Assembly (NCBI GenBank): GCA_024345305.1
Contig: BRON01000004.1
Coordinates: 682,001-746,000 of the forward strand
From: Mrakia gelida
Taxonomy: Eukaryota; Basidiomycota; Tremellomycetes; Cystofilobasidiales; Mrakiaceae
Length of the DNA stretch: 64,000 bases
Direction of reading: 5' to 3'
Shown: piece after piece, positions 10,498 to 22,514 of the stretch
Layout: the number at the start of each line of letters is the position of its first letter
How positions within the stretch are numbered: position 1 is the first letter of the stretch
Notes under the pieces: model-generated
The model's input: the letters and a program-made list of their open reading frames with translations, nothing else
The model's database searches: none
What the model was told of the DNA's origin: nothing
Translations under genes and position numbers: made by a program

Positions 10498-12421
10498 ATG
10501 GATCTCATTCTCGACGTTCTCTGGTGAGTCTCTCGACCCCGAGTCTTGCCTCCGTCTTCGACTCGCTAACCTGATGCTTGTTCGTTTCCTTTTTTCTTGT
10601 CGATTCAGGACTCAAACCATCCCTCCCAAATCCAAGTTCAGCATCGATCAGATCCCAGATATTACTGGGAAGGTGCGTGCTCGTCCCATTCATCGAGCTT
10701 CTCCAGGGGAAGGAAGAGAGAAGAAGAAGACGAGGAATCGGACGGACGGGCTTCTCCTCGCATGATCGCTCGAGCTCACCTTTCGTTTGCCCTCTTCCTT
10801 CGCTTCCAGGTCGCTGCAGTCACGGGAGGGTATGGAGGGATCGGATATGAGACGGTCAAGGTGCGTTTTCGTTCGTTGTGGTGAGAGAGCGAGGGAATAG
10901 AAAAGATGAACGAGCTGACCTCGTCGACGCGTCTCCCTGACAGGTTCTCCTCCAGAAGAACGCGACGGTCATCATACTCGGACGCTCCGAGTCGAAGGCG
11001 AAGGAAGCGATGGCTGTTCTCTTGGAGGAGACGTCTGGGACCGGAAGTCTAGAGTTCGTCGCTCTTGATTTGGTGGATCTGAAGAGCGTCCGACGAGGAG
11101 CTGAGATGATCGCGAGGTTCGTCTTTCCTTGCCTTTCTCTCGCTTCACGTCCCTGGACTGAGTCTTTTTTGGCTCCTTACAGTACTTATAAACATCTCGA
11201 CATCCTCTTCCTCAACGGAGGGATCATAAACGAAGTCGCTTTGACGAAGGAGGGAATCGATCTTCAGGTTCGTCGCGTCGCGAGCGTGTCTGCTCCTCTT
11301 TCGTCTTCCCGACCGACGTAGAGCTCAAAGATACTGATAGATGATAATTCGATTAATCTCCGTAGTTCGCAACCAACGTCCTCGGCCACTGGCTCCTCGC
11401 CACTCTCCTCCTCCCTCTTCTCCTCGCGTCTCCCAACAAATCGTCCGGCTTCCCTCGAGTCGTCTCAACCTCGTCCGCTTCTCATCTCATGGCTCCTGTT
11501 GGAGGGATCGACTTCGAATCCCTCAAAGTCGAGGACGGACAGGATAAACCTAGGTCTCAACTCAGTGGGATGACTCTTTACGGGCAGTCGAAGATGGTGA
11601 GTCGACGCGCCGTCTTTTTCCGTTTTTGGCTCCTCGAGGTCCCCACTGCGAGGCGTCAAGGACCTTCACAAAAACTTCAGCTGACTCAACTCGGCTTTCC
11701 TCAACGTAGGGGAACATCCTCATTTCGAACGCACTCCATAGGAAGTTCGGGGACCGAGAACTCGTCGCGACGGCCGTCCACGCTGGAAACATCAGAACTC
11801 CGAGTTCGTCTCTACGAGCCTCCCATCTCCAACCCTAGCTCAAACTTACCTCGTCCCCTTTCCTTTCATATCAGTGCAAGGCTCGAGTCCTTTCTGTGAG
11901 TTTTCCCGAGCTTGCTCCTGTCGTTTCGTTTCGAAGCGTCGGGCTGAACCAGTCTTCTCGTCGCTCCCCTTCCGCCGCTAGTACAGGGGATTCTTCTCGT
12001 AAGTCAAGCAATGTTGAGCCTCCCATATTCCTCCATCTTATCGCTCACTGCTTCTTCTCCCTGTCGCAGCGCTACCTCACCTACCCTCCTCCTCAAGGTG
12101 CTTTGACGCGTGGGTCCCATGTCTTCGTCCTCCCCTTTCAGTTTTCCTCTCGCCTCTCAGCTCACACTCCCCTTCCTTCTCTTAATCAGAGCTCTACACC
12201 GGAACCATGCCTGAGGGAAAGGATTTCGGAGGGCAGGTGAGTCGTGAAACGATCAATCGACTTGACCGTTCGTCCTCGCTCGAGCTCACCCTCTTCTTCA
12301 CTTTTTCCGACAGTACTTCATCCCTTGGGCTAGGAAGGTAAGGACCAGAGCCGACGCTGATGACGTTGAGCTCCAGGAGAAGCTATGGAAGTGGTGCGAG
12401 GAGATGAGCGCTGGATTCTGA
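10498..12421 (+). CDS. short-chain dehydrogenase/reductase
   Basis: Twelve exons splice to 314 residues: 10498-10523, 10609-10672, 10810-10860, 10944-11116, 11183-11267, 11366-11596, 11710-11803, 11875-11895, 11982-11998, 12070-12097, 12190-12236 and 12314-12421. Visible family marks are the nucleotide-binding loop TGGYGGIG (TGxxxGIG), an NGG loop in place of NNAG, the serine-rich strand VVSTSSAS, and the catalytic YGQSK (YxxxK). This is the classical SDR layout nearest to the retinol-dehydrogenase/WWOX-like group used by fungi; the substrate cannot be told. The start is fixed by splicing phase: only the ATG at 10498 gives MDLILDVLW reading into exon 2. Exons 8 and 9 are just 21 and 17 nt, and the C-terminal third of a small protein is split into five exons. 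It follows PWP2 on the same strand. Confidence 0.9.
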
Positions 12422-12842
12422 ACAGAGTCGCGTCGCGTCGCGTTTCGTAGCCTTATCCTCATCCCACTTCCCATCTTTTCTCTCTCAGATAACCTCGTAT
12501 GATATTTGAGCTTTTACCATTCCATTTGAACCTCAAACAGATCGAGGAGGGGAGAGAACGAAGGCGAGGACCTGAAGGGCTCGTTTCGTCGGATCCTCCG
12601 TTCTGTTTCTCCTCCTTTTTTTCGCGAAGGCTCTTTTGACAAGGAGCCGACTCCCAATGATTCTTTCCAGTCTCTTACATCGAACAAGAAGATCTGGAGG
12701 TCGTCGAAACGACTTCAGATTCAGCCCAACGTTTTCAAAGGTCGAGCTCGCCGCGCCTCCTCCTCCTCGACTCACCTTCAACGTCTCGCATCACCTTTCC
12801 TCAACAACCCTCCCTCCCCCACACTTCTCCCTCTTCTCTCCG
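12422..12842. other. intergenic, promoter of TRF4-like gene
   Basis: About 420 bases. A run of three CGCGTC-type units lies just after the dehydrogenase stop (12427-12442). The stretch before the ATG is pyrimidine-rich, as in other leaders of this window. An upstream in-frame ATG exists at 12636, but the added segment looks non-coding. No other gene is seen. Confidence 0.35.
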
Positions 12843-15800
12843 ATGGCTACAGCTCTCGGATCCGAATCCTTCGTAGCTTTCGAGCTCTCTCCTGAGCCAG
12901 AGCCGATCCCCCAACCTCCTCAAGCTTCCTCCTCGACCTCTCAAGCTCACGCCCTTCCTCCCTCCGCACCAAACTCGGCCAGAGGACCCACACCTTCTGC
13001 GAAGGGGAAGGAGACCGAGTACCGAGGTGGGAAGTTTGCTCAGAAGCGTACTCGGGAGGAGAGGGAGCGAGAGGAGAGGGAGGCAAGGGATCCCAACGAT
13101 CCTGAGGCTTACAGGAACAAGAAGGAGCAGGACAGCGCCAGGTCGAGAGCGACGCCTTGGACAGAGGGAATGGACTGGGAGTGAGTATCATGTTCTCCAG
13201 TCTTCTGGGCACCTTCTCGTATACTTCCGGTCGTCGCTGGCACGGGTTGGGGTCGAGTTGAAGGAAAGAAGGAGCTCATCGAAGGAAGGAAGGAACCGAA
13301 GCTGACCTTTTCCTTCCTCCTTCTCGTCCCTCCCTTCTTCCCTCCTTCAGAGCATGCCGAAACCCCGCTGAGATGTTAGTCTCTACCTCTAGGAACCTTC
13401 CGGAACCCTCTCGTGCCCCTTGCTAAACTCGTCGCCGTCTACGCTCGTCTCCTTCCTCTCTTCTCGCAGGCTCAACCGAGAAATCCTCTCCTTCGTCAAC
13501 TACATCTCTCCCTCGCCAACAGAACACGCTACTCGAACCCACATCGTCGCTCTCATTCGTAAAGCCGTCGTCACTCAGTGGCCAGATGCCAAAGTCATGC
13601 CGTTCGGAAGTTTCGAGACTGGCCTGTACCTTCCAACAGGGTGAGCTCGACCTCCTCCCTCCCACCTCCTTCTTCCCTTCGACCGTCTTCTCCGTTCGCA
13701 TCAGAAGCTCACCTCCTCTCTGGCCGTTCTGTTCTATTCTATGCGAACAGAGATATTGATCTCGTCATCCAGTCGGACAGCATGGACAGGCAGAACAAGG
13801 TCACCGTCCTTCACACCCTCGCCTCCGTCCTTCGTCGAGCCAACCTCGCTGAGAGCATCCAAGTCATCGCCAAAGCCAAGGTCCCTATCGTCAAGTTCGT
13901 TTCGGCGTTCGGTGAGCTTTCCAGACACCTTTCCACTCGGCTCGTCGTCTTGGGAAGCTCACGACGCCTCGTCCTTCGTCTCGCTCGCTCTTTCAGGTCG
14001 TCTTCCCATCGATATCTCCCTCAACCAGCTCAACGGAATCTCAGCTGGAAAGATCGTCAACTCCTACATCGCCGCTCTGCCAGCTCTCAAGCCTCTCGTC
14101 CTGGTCATCAAGGCCTTCCTGAGTCAGCGAGGAATGAACGAGGTCTACTCGGGAGGGTTGGGAAGTTACAGTGTGATCTGTCTCGTCGTCAGCTTCCTTC
14201 AGGTCAGTCCTCCCTCTCCCCTCTTCTCGCCGAACGCTCTACTGACCTCTCGTTCAACTACGACGTCCTCAGATCCACCCCAAGATCAGACGAGCAGAGA
14301 TCGACCCGATGCAGAACCTCGGAGTCCTCCTCATCGAGATCTTCGAGCTCTACGGAAAGCACTTCGGCTACGACGAGACTGGAATCACCCTCAGGGATGG
14401 AGGAACCTACTTCTCGAAGGTGGATCGAGGATGGCAGAACGAGAGGCAGAAGTACCTCCTTAGTATCGAAGACCCTCAGGATCCCAGTGAGTTCCTCCCT
14501 CGCCTCGTCGTTCGAGCTCTCAGTTCGAGACGCGTCGCTGACTTCTCCTTCGTCTCGCTTCCCTCCCCCGTCCTTCAGCCAACGACATCTCGAGGTCCTC
14601 GTACGGAATCATCCGAGTTCGATCGACGTTCGCAGGAGCCTACGAGGTCTTGACTTCCAGACTGTACATCCGAGCAGCTGAGATCGTGAGCCGACGATCT
14701 GGGAGGCATGGGAGGTTGAGCGTCGGACGAGGAGACGATGGAGCGATGAGCATCCTGATCGGGATCATGGGAGTGTCGCCAGAAGTTTGTTGCTGCTCGT
14801 TTCTTCGATGAGAGCGTCTTGCGTTCGTCGAGACGCGTCGCTGACCCTTTTCTCCGTTTCCTCTTCGACCCTCCAGGTTTCGAAGCATCGCGTCCTCCTC
14901 TACGATCTCCACCGGTCGGGAACCCTTCAAAATATGCTCGGCATTCCTCTCGAACTCGTCGCCTCAAACCTTCCCGCCTTCACCCAGAACCTCCCCAATC
15001 CCACCTCCAAATCCTCCTCGCGTCACAAACGCTTCTCTCGCTCTCCCTCCCCTCCAGCTCGAGGCGGCTCCTCCTCCCGTCGTTCACGCTCCCCTCCTTC
15101 CATCGCTCAGCCCAAACGAAGTCTCGGAGCCATCCACGTCGAGGACGACTCAGGATCGGATCGAAGGGCAGCAGCTTCAGGCGTTCGTCGAGACGACGGC
15201 TACTACTCCTCGGATTCGGAGGTCTCGTTCATCGAGCAACCGTTCAAGGACAAGCCCTTCGTTCCATCGACGAAGAGGACCAACGAAACAGCACCAGCAT
15301 CAACCACCCTTCCTCCCAAACCCTCCGCCTCCTCTACTCTCGCCGTCCCTTCCACCTCCACCAAACGATCCTCCTCCTCTCGCAAATCCCCCTCTCCAGC
15401 ACCTCCACCTCGTCGTTCCGCCTCCCCAGACGACTCTCGCTACTCGGTCGGTCAAACCCCAGCAGCCAAGCGTCTTCGTCGCTCCCGTCAACACTCCTAC
15501 TCTCCCGCTCCCCACTCGACGAAGGAGGACGCCGTCGTGATCTCGGACAGCGACGACTCCTCCTCCGAGGAAGGACAAGTCAAGGAGATCTACATCGAGG
15601 GCCAGGAGGAGCTTCTCCCTTCGGACGACGACGAGGAGGACGAGCTGTCGGAGATCTACGGAGGGAAGGGGAAGGGGAAGGCCGTCGCCGCGAAGAAGAC
15701 CGTTCTGGAGGAGGAGGACGAGCTTGACGAGGACGAGGGGAAGGAGAAGAGTCAGAGGAAGGCGGAGAGGAGGAAGGCGAGGGAGGCGAAGAGAGCGTTC

Positions 15801-15869
15801 TGGGCTGGGAAGTCGGGGACTTCGGGGAGGATGGAGGGTGGGAGGTACGGGGGGATGGAGAGCGATTGA
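12843..15869 (+). CDS. TRF4: TRF4/Cid14-type non-canonical poly(A) polymerase
   Basis: Eight exons: 12843-13180, 13351-13374, 13470-13640, 13751-13911, 13997-14202, 14273-14486, 14579-14784 and 14877-15869. They splice to 770 residues. Residues 1-120 are low-complexity and charged. The catalytic nucleotidyltransferase core follows, with the GSFETGLYLPTGDIDLV block, where the GS and the DxD metal ligands are plain. The poly(A) polymerase central domain comes next (GRLPIDISLN, then LVIKAFLSQRGMNEVYSGGLGSYSVICLVVSFLQ-type sequence, here shortened by description) and the PAP-associated domain (LGVLLIEIFELYG). The C-terminal 300 residues are serine/proline-rich and then acidic and lysine-rich, unlike yeast Trf4 in length. 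The family adds short oligo(A) tails to aberrant nuclear RNAs as part of TRAMP and feeds them to the exosome. It converges on the bZIP gene downstream. Confidence 0.93.
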
Positions 15870-16256
15870 TTGAGTCGTGAAGGAGGGATGGCTTCGGTTT
15901 TTGATTCGTCTTTCGTCTTCTTCTTTCGCTCTTCGCTTCGACCTTTCTTTCGTTCACCATCATCTTGCATGACCCACGGGTTTCTTCCTCTTCTTCTTGC
16001 TCGCAACCGTTGGGGCAAGGAGAGCAAGCCTTTGGGATCGACGAACCAGAAGGGAGCGAGACGCGTCGAGTCAATTCGGACGGAGAGAATGGTCGTAGAT
16101 TGATCGTGAGTTATGTACTAGTGAGACGTATGTATGAGCTGATGCGTTAACGAGCGGGGAATTGTGCAATCGAAGAGAGGCGAGGTAGAGAGAGGGAGAG
16201 AGCGAAGCGAAGCGGATCCACAGAAACCAAAAACGAAAGTACAACCCCCGACTCCT
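15870..16256. other. convergent 3' flanks
   Basis: About 390 bases between the 3' ends of the TRF4-like and bZIP genes. It holds a GACGCGTC palindrome (about 16061) and purine-rich runs. No gene or structured RNA was recognised. Confidence 0.4.
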
Positions 16257-17354
16257 TCACCAACGATGACCTGGCTGCTCCTCTTCCTCCTCGTAGATGG
16301 TATCCTCGACTGGAGTCGCTGATCGGAGGAGATCGTTGTCGTATCGGAGGAGCTCTGGGCGATCGAAGGAAGGGGGAGGGTCAGGTTCGTTTGATCAAGG
16401 GACGAAGACGTGGATAGCTCGGAGAGGAGATCAACGTACCTGCTTCTTCTCTTAGACGACTGAGTTCAGCGTCTAAGGAGTGGGGCGGAAGGATCGGAGT
16501 CAGACATGTGCGGGCTTGGCGAGAGGGAAAGAGAGGACGAAGTCGCGAAGAAAGAAGGTCGAGCTCACCTCGTTCGTCCAGGGACTGCTGCTGCTCCTTC
16601 AAGAGGATCTTCCTCCTCAACCTGAAAGCTTTGGCACTAGAAGTTCGGATAGGAAAAACCGAGATCAGCTCAGAACTTCAAAAGAGATCGAGGAAAGGTG
16701 ACGGAGAGGACTCACGAAGCTCTGTTGGTGGCCTTCCTCCTCTCCCTCCTCTCCCTCTCAGTATCTCCGTAGAACTCAGACGACCCTCCACCTCCTCCAT
16801 CATCCGACATTCCTTCCAAGTACTCTCCATCTCCATCCTCCTCCGACGCTCCACTGTAGCTGTTCTGTCGAGACGAGGGGACGTGAGCTGAGGGGATGTA
16901 AACCGTTCGAGGGTCGATCAGGTAGGACGGCTCGTCGTAGAAGGGGTGCTGCTGGGGTTCGTTGGAGTATTGTTGAGCTGGAAGAGAAGAAGTAGGACGA
17001 GGTCAGCTTGTGTGCTTGCCACTAAAACGAGCCAGAGATGGTGAGCTCACGTTCATCGAAGGACGGCCAACCAGACGAGGATGCCGTTGAGCTTGGATCT
17101 TCCTCCTCGACATCGTAGTATTGCTGCTGCTGCTGCTGTTGTTCCTGATCATCGGAAGGCGATCCGTCGTCTTGATAGCCCTCGAAGGGAGACTGCTGAT
17201 CGGTTCCGTGGTCGAAATCTTGACTGCTGGTGTTGTAGTCGGAGGGAAAGGAGGAGGAGAAGGAAGCGAAGTGACAGCTCGGCGTGAGTTCCTCCGCGTC
17301 TTCCCTCTCGACGTTGAAGAAGTTTTGGTGGTCCCAGTCGTTTTCGTAGAACAT
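16257..17354 (-). CDS. bZIP transcription factor
   Basis: Five exons on the minus strand: 17354-17051, 16977-16716, 16636-16569, 16472-16440 and 16354-16257. They splice to 254 residues. The N-terminal 170 residues are acidic and glutamine-rich with a run of eight Q; the basic region is at about 183-205. The core reads NRASAKAFRLRRK, which fits N-x7-R, preceded by ERRERRKAT. The leucine zipper follows (KEQQQSLDERDAELSRLREE, then a leucine-rich continuation), and the protein ends shortly after it in EEEEEQPGHRW. The intron between exons 2 and 3 falls inside the DNA-contact helix, between A-S and A-K. It should bind DNA as a dimer in the nucleus; target site and pathway are unknown. The acceptor before exon 3 was chosen because it restores the canonical ASAKAFR spacing. 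Confidence 0.9.
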
Positions 17355-18587
17355 GCTAATGTGGTTGAAGAGGTGATCACGATCTGCGGTACCGAGCCTT
17401 TGAACTCTCGACCCGCTGGACCTATCCGAAAAGTCATCTCAAAGGATGGGAAGATGGAGCTCGTTTTCTAAGCAGAGGGTGCCGGAGGGAGCGCGCCTCC
17501 TCGAGGCTTGCTTTGAAGGCTAGAAACGCGCAGCAAACACGCTCCCCAAAGTCCGTCTCAGGCGGAGGGAAGAAGATGGTGGGCAAATTTGCATCAGAAG
17601 AAGACGAACCAGACGTAGAAAGGGGAGGAGATGGGGTCAGAACGGACGAGAGAGAGCTCAGCGTCCACTTCCTGCTTCTCGTCTTCTCTTCTCGTCCTTG
17701 CTCGCCTTGAGGTTTTGCTTTCATGCAGAACCTGTCTGCGGTCGAGGGCAAGCTCGGGCGCTGGAGGGGAAGGTTTCGGCTTCAATTCTTGAAGGGCGAG
17801 CGAGACGCGTCGTCGATGGTTCTCGCTCCCGTGCTCTACGACCAGGATGTTTTGGTCGCAAGCCAGAGTTCTAGGCCTTCCCAGAATCATCATGTGTCGA
17901 ACACGAGAAGAAGCAGGCGAGGCAGCAGCTTTGAACCCTCTGTTTCCCTCCTCCCTCCGCTCTCATCCCTCGATCTCTATCTCCTTGCTTGCATGAACAA
18001 TGCAGGCGCCTCAGCAGTCCCATCTGCTATCGGGCCTCTCACGGCAGCTTGTTAATCCAAGGAAGGACGGCTCAGTCTCTCTCGCTCGCGACATCTCCCT
18101 CCGAACTCACGCTCGCTGACGTTCCTCTCGCGGTCTCTCAACGGCGGAATTTCTTTCGAGAGCGCTCAAATCTCATCCCAGCTGCGCAGATAGCTCTCAA
18201 ACACAGCCCAATATGGCTGAATCGAGACTTGAAGCCGAAGACGTCGAGAAGGCTGAGGTCGACGAGGGCGGGAACGCGTCGAGGGATCAAATAGTCCGTC
18301 CTTCACGCGCTACTTCCTCCAGTATTTTCTCATCTCAGTGACGCATGCATACCACCACAACCAGACCACTAAAACCTGCGTCCGTCCACGAGGCTGCGTC
18401 CGAGGTGCTTGAAGGACGTCGCGTCGAATCAACCTGTCCCTCGATCGTCGCTCGTCACTCGTCGCATCCGTTCTCTACCTCTCGTATCGGGGGATCTGAA
18501 AGAAACGACATATTCCACGTCAGAGACGACATCTAGATCTACTTCAATTCTCCACAATGATTGGAAAGACAACGAACCCTTGCGCGT
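17355..18587. other. long upstream region of the bZIP gene
   Basis: About 1.2 kb without a supported gene, upstream of the bZIP factor. Plus-strand open frames here are short and of odd composition. The length is unusual for this compact window and could hold regulatory sites of the bZIP gene or a non-coding transcript. A GACGCGTC palindrome sits at about 17810. Confidence 0.35.
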
Positions 18588-18965
18588 TCAACTTCTCCAC
18601 CACGTCTTCCCTCTCCCTCTTCCTCCCAACCCCATTCCCAACACCTCCCTCTCCATCCCACCTCCCACCATAACTCCCAAAACCTCCATGGCTAGCTCAG
18701 CGAACTCGCTCTCGTCTTTGAGTTTCGGCAGCGTCCTGCTTCCTCTGCTTCGCGGACGAGGTCGAACTCGTCGCGACGTCTGTCTCGGCAGGACGCAGAA
18801 ATCGAGCGCTACGACGACGAGGAGACGGAGGGCGAGGCTCGCTCCGAGGGAAAGATGAGGGGCGTTGAGGTCGAGGAGGTATTGGGTGAGGAGGAGGAGG
18901 TTGTAAGTGGCGAGGGTGGGCTGAAAGAGGAGGAGGGGGGGCGAGGGTGAGGGCGGAGGAGCCAT
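18588..18965 (-). CDS. small hypothetical membrane protein
   Basis: An open frame of 125 codons on the minus strand, with no intron, starting MAPPPSPSPPLLLFQPTLAT. Two hydrophobic stretches are present: about residues 18-34 (YNLLLLTQYLLDLN) and 38-58 (LSLGASLALRLLVVVALDF). An arginine-rich stretch and a glycine-rich C-terminus follow. I do not recognise the family. It is the only open frame of plausible composition between the bZIP gene and fumarase. It may have a further 5' exon, because splice-like signals (CTGAC and a CTCGAG before the ATG) lie just upstream. Coding status is uncertain. Confidence 0.3.
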   Translation of the reverse strand: MAPPPSPSPPLLLFQPTLATYNLLLLTQYLLDLNAPHLSLGASLALRLLVVVALDFCVLPRQTSRRVRPRPRSRGSRTLPKLKDESEFAELAMEVLGVMVGGGMEREVLGMGLGGRGRGKTWWRS

Positions 18966-19210
18966 CTCGAGTTCGAGCGTGAGGTTGGTGGGTGGAAGTC
19001 AGGGGGTAACGAAGCACTCAGTAGCGTAGCGAGAGCCCAGAGCTGTTCCGAAGCGAGTCGCATTCCTCGTTGCTGAGGAAGAGTGACGAGGCTCGTCGAG
19101 CTCGAGCTGAGGAATCCGGTGGCGATCCTCGACCGGTCGCCGTCCCTCTCGCTTCGCTTCCCTTTTGGTAGGTCGTGTCAAGTCATTTAATCTGAGAATC
19201 AACAGATGGT

Positions 19211-21991
19211 TTACACCTCGTCGGGGTAGAGCATGACTGCATCACGAAGGGGAACGAGTCAGCTCGAGGAAAGTGGGACGAAGCGAGAGGAAGGGGAGGG
19301 AAAGACTCACGCTCAGGTCGAACCTTCTCGTCGAACTGCTCAGGAGTCAGGAGTCCAAGGGCGACGGTAGCCTCCTTGAGGGTGGTTCCCTCCTTGTGGG
19401 CCTAGATGAGGAAAAGGGAGAGGAAGAGGGAGGAGTCAGCGTCGAGGACGGGAAGCGACGAGAACGAGAACGCGTATCGAATCGAACTGACCTTCTTCGC
19501 GCACTTGGCGACGTCTGCAGAGGAGGAAACGAGTCAATATCGCGTCTTTGAGAGGGCGAAAGGAAGAGTGAAGAGAACGGCGACTCACTATCGTAACCGA
19601 GAACGGAGTTAAGAATGGTAGCGAGCATGAGGGACTCGTTGAGAATGGTCTCGATCCTCTTCTCGTTGGCCTCGATTCCGACGACACAGTTCTTGGTGAA
19701 GGACCTGGCTCCGTCCGAGAGGAGTCGGATGGACTGGAGGAGGTTCTTGATCAAGACCGGCTTGAAGACGTTGAGCTGAGCGAAACAAAACAAGGACGCG
19801 ACGCGAAGGGAGCAAGCGAGGAGGGTCAGCTCTTCCGCTCGCTTTCGCACCCAACTCGTCACTTCCACGGCAAGCAGAGCTTCCGAGGAGTGAGAACAAG
19901 AGAGAGAAGGAGCGTCCAACTCACCTCGAACTGTCCGTACGATCCAGCGATGGAGATGGTGGTGTTGTTTCCCATCACCTGGCAAGCGACCATGGTCAAG
20001 GCCTCGCACTGGGTAGGGTTGACCTTTCCGGGCATGATGGAAGATCCAGGCTCGTTCTCGGGGAGGGAGAGCTCTCCGAGACCGCATCGAGGTCCGGAAG
20101 CGAGGTATCGGATGTCGTTGGCGATCTTCATGAACGAGACGGCGATGGTGTTGAGAGCTCCAGAAGCCTCGACGATGGCGTCGTGGGCGGCGAGGGCCTC
20201 GAACTGAAAAGCATTCGCAATGAAAGAAGGGTTGAGGTGAAGGAGGCGAAGAAGAAGGGTCAGATGTGACGAGAAGAAGTGGGAGAAGGAAGGAGGTGAG
20301 CTCGACGCGGAAACAAACCTTGTTGGGAGCAGTCTGGAACTCGTATCCGGTGATCTTGGAGATCTCAGCGGCGACCTTGACATCGAATCCCTTCTTGGTG
20401 TTCAATCCCTACATTCCCACAACGATCAAAAATCAAGCAAGGGTCAGCTTCGACGCGTTCGACCTCGAGCTTCGTCCTTCCTTCGACCGACCCTCCTCTC
20501 CTCCATTTCGAGCCTCTCACACAACCCTCCCTCATCCCTCTCAGCATCAACCCAGAAGCACAGCTCGTTAGACTCACAGTTCCGACAGCGGTTCCACCCT
20601 GAGCGAGCAAGCTCAACCTGGGGATGACATCCTCGACTCGAGCGATAGCGTTGGTGAGCTGCTGCACGTAACCCGAGAACTCCTGTCCGAGGGTGAGAGG
20701 GGTAGCGTCCTGGAGATGGGTTCGTCCGATCTTGATGATGTCCTTGAAGGACTCTCGCTTGACCTCCATGGCGTCTCGAAGCTCGTGAAGAGCGGGGAGG
20801 AGCTGAGCGTTGAGCTCGGTGATGGCGGCGACGTGCATGGCGGTGGGGAAGCTGGAGCAAGATGAGCAGAGAGGAACGAGGTGAGCCGTGTGACGAAATT
20901 GGATAGAGTGCAGCCAAAGGTAGAGAGCGGGTAGGAAGAAGGAGGGAGAGGAAAGAGAGGTGTGGACGAACGTGTCGTTGGAGGACTGGGACATGTTGCA
21001 GTGATCGTTAGGGTGAACGGGAGTCTTGGATCCGAGCTCTCCACCGAGGAGCTGGATAGCTCGGTTGGAGATGACCTATGAATGTCGAAGAGAAGGGAAG
21101 GGAAAGTGATCAGCGACGAGAGATCAGAGGAAGGAAGGCCGACGTCGAGCTCGAGAGGACGGGTTAAGTCGGACGAACCTCGTTGACGTTCATGTTGGTC
21201 TGAGTTCCAGATCCGGTCTGGAAGACGACGAGAGGGAACTCATCGATGAGCTTCCCGCTGATCACCTGTGGGAGAGGAGGGTAAGAAAGGGCGAAGGAAA
21301 GCGGAGGAGGGAAGGAAGGGAAGGTCAGCGAGCTCGTCCTTCTCTCTTTCACTTCATCTCCATCCCACCTGAAGACCTCGGATCTCGACTCTGCTCACAT
21401 CATCGGCGGCATCCTGAATAGCCTTAGAAACAGTGGGGTCGAGTCCTGTAGTTAATCAGAAGGAAAGACGGGTAAGCTCAAGCGGAAAAGTGGGAAGGTC
21501 GAGCCATCATCTCCCTTCCTCCTCCTCTGGTCGACTGGACTGACCGTAGATCTCGTTGACTCGAGCTGCAGCCTTCTTGAGGACTCCGAAAGCCTTGATG
21601 AGGGGAGGAGGCATCCTCTCGGTCTCTCCTCCGATATCGAAGTTCATGAGGGACCTCTGAGTCTGAGCTCCCCAGAGTCGATGGGAAGGGACCTCGAGAG
21701 GTCCAAAAGTGTCCTTCTCAGTTCGGAAAGAGGGTGAAGACTGCAAGCACACACGGATAAGGATCAGCTTCTACTCTTTAGATCTATACACAAGAGAGAG
21801 ATGACGAGCTTACCATAGTTGAAGAGATGGAGAGAGCTCGAAGAGAGGCGGTTGGGAGGAGGGATGAGGTTCGGGGGAGCTGAAGCAGAAAAGAGGAGAG
21901 GGGGGAGAGAGAGTCAGCTGCTGAGCTTGAAGGAACGAGAAGAAGAACGATAACTCACGCTTCTAAGAGCAGGGATCGTTCGGGCAAGCAT
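19211..21991 (-). CDS. FUM1: fumarate hydratase, class II
   Basis: Thirteen exons on the minus strand: 21991-21959, 21879-21814, 21740-21545, 21445-21369, 21265-21179, 21075-20972, 20851-20578, 20408-20319, 20203-19925, 19775-19589, 19514-19492, 19401-19311 and 19236-19211. They splice to 510 residues. The arginine- and serine-rich first 30 residues ([11 protein letters not shown]) look like a mitochondrial presequence. A second ATG ends exon 2, just after it. Class II marks are present in order: [48 protein letters not shown] and the signature [16 protein letters not shown]. It interconverts fumarate and malate in the TCA cycle and, in the cytosol, takes part in fumarate clearance. A start inside exon 2 could give a cytosolic form from the same gene, as dual targeting is known for fungal fumarase; that is inference. 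Exon 11 is 23 nt. Confidence 0.97.
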
Positions 21992-22514
21992 CAGACGGAA
22001 GAGAAGGAGATAAACAAGAAAAGTCTAGGAGACAGAGGTGGTTGGGGAGCAACGGAGGAGGAAGGCGTTCTTCGGCGTTCCATCATTTCGGACCAGGACG
22101 CGAGAGCTCACTCTTTCCTCCGTACCTCCATCTTCAAGCCCCCCAACGACCATCTTCGACGCATCCTCCCACTCTCGGAGAGACATCGAACCCTTCGGAA
22201 CCGGGCGAGCTACATGGAATAGCGGCTCTCACTGGAATCAAGCTCAGGGATCAAAGGGAAAGCGAGGCAGCAACGTCCCTTCACCTTCAGCTCTTCCTCC
22301 CTCCCTCCTCCTCCTCGACCATCAAAGGGAACCCACCCATCGTCCCTTCGCTCCTTGCTCTCTCTTCCTCGAGGTGGTAGCCATGTCGCTGATCTGCTCT
22401 CTAGTACTTGAACGAAACTCGTAGCTTCCTTCAGCTCGTATCCCTTCAACCATCACCGCCCCCAACCCTCCGAGCTCACCTCCTCTCCTCCTCTCTCCTC
22501 TCGCTCTCTCGCCA
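21992..22514. other. divergent promoter, fumarase / gene L1
   Basis: About 520 bases between the divergent starts of fumarase and the L1 gene. Short open frames overlap here on both strands, but none has recognisable content. Splice-like sequence (GAGCTCAC...CAG) in the middle might be a leader intron of L1. No specific site was identified. Confidence 0.35.
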
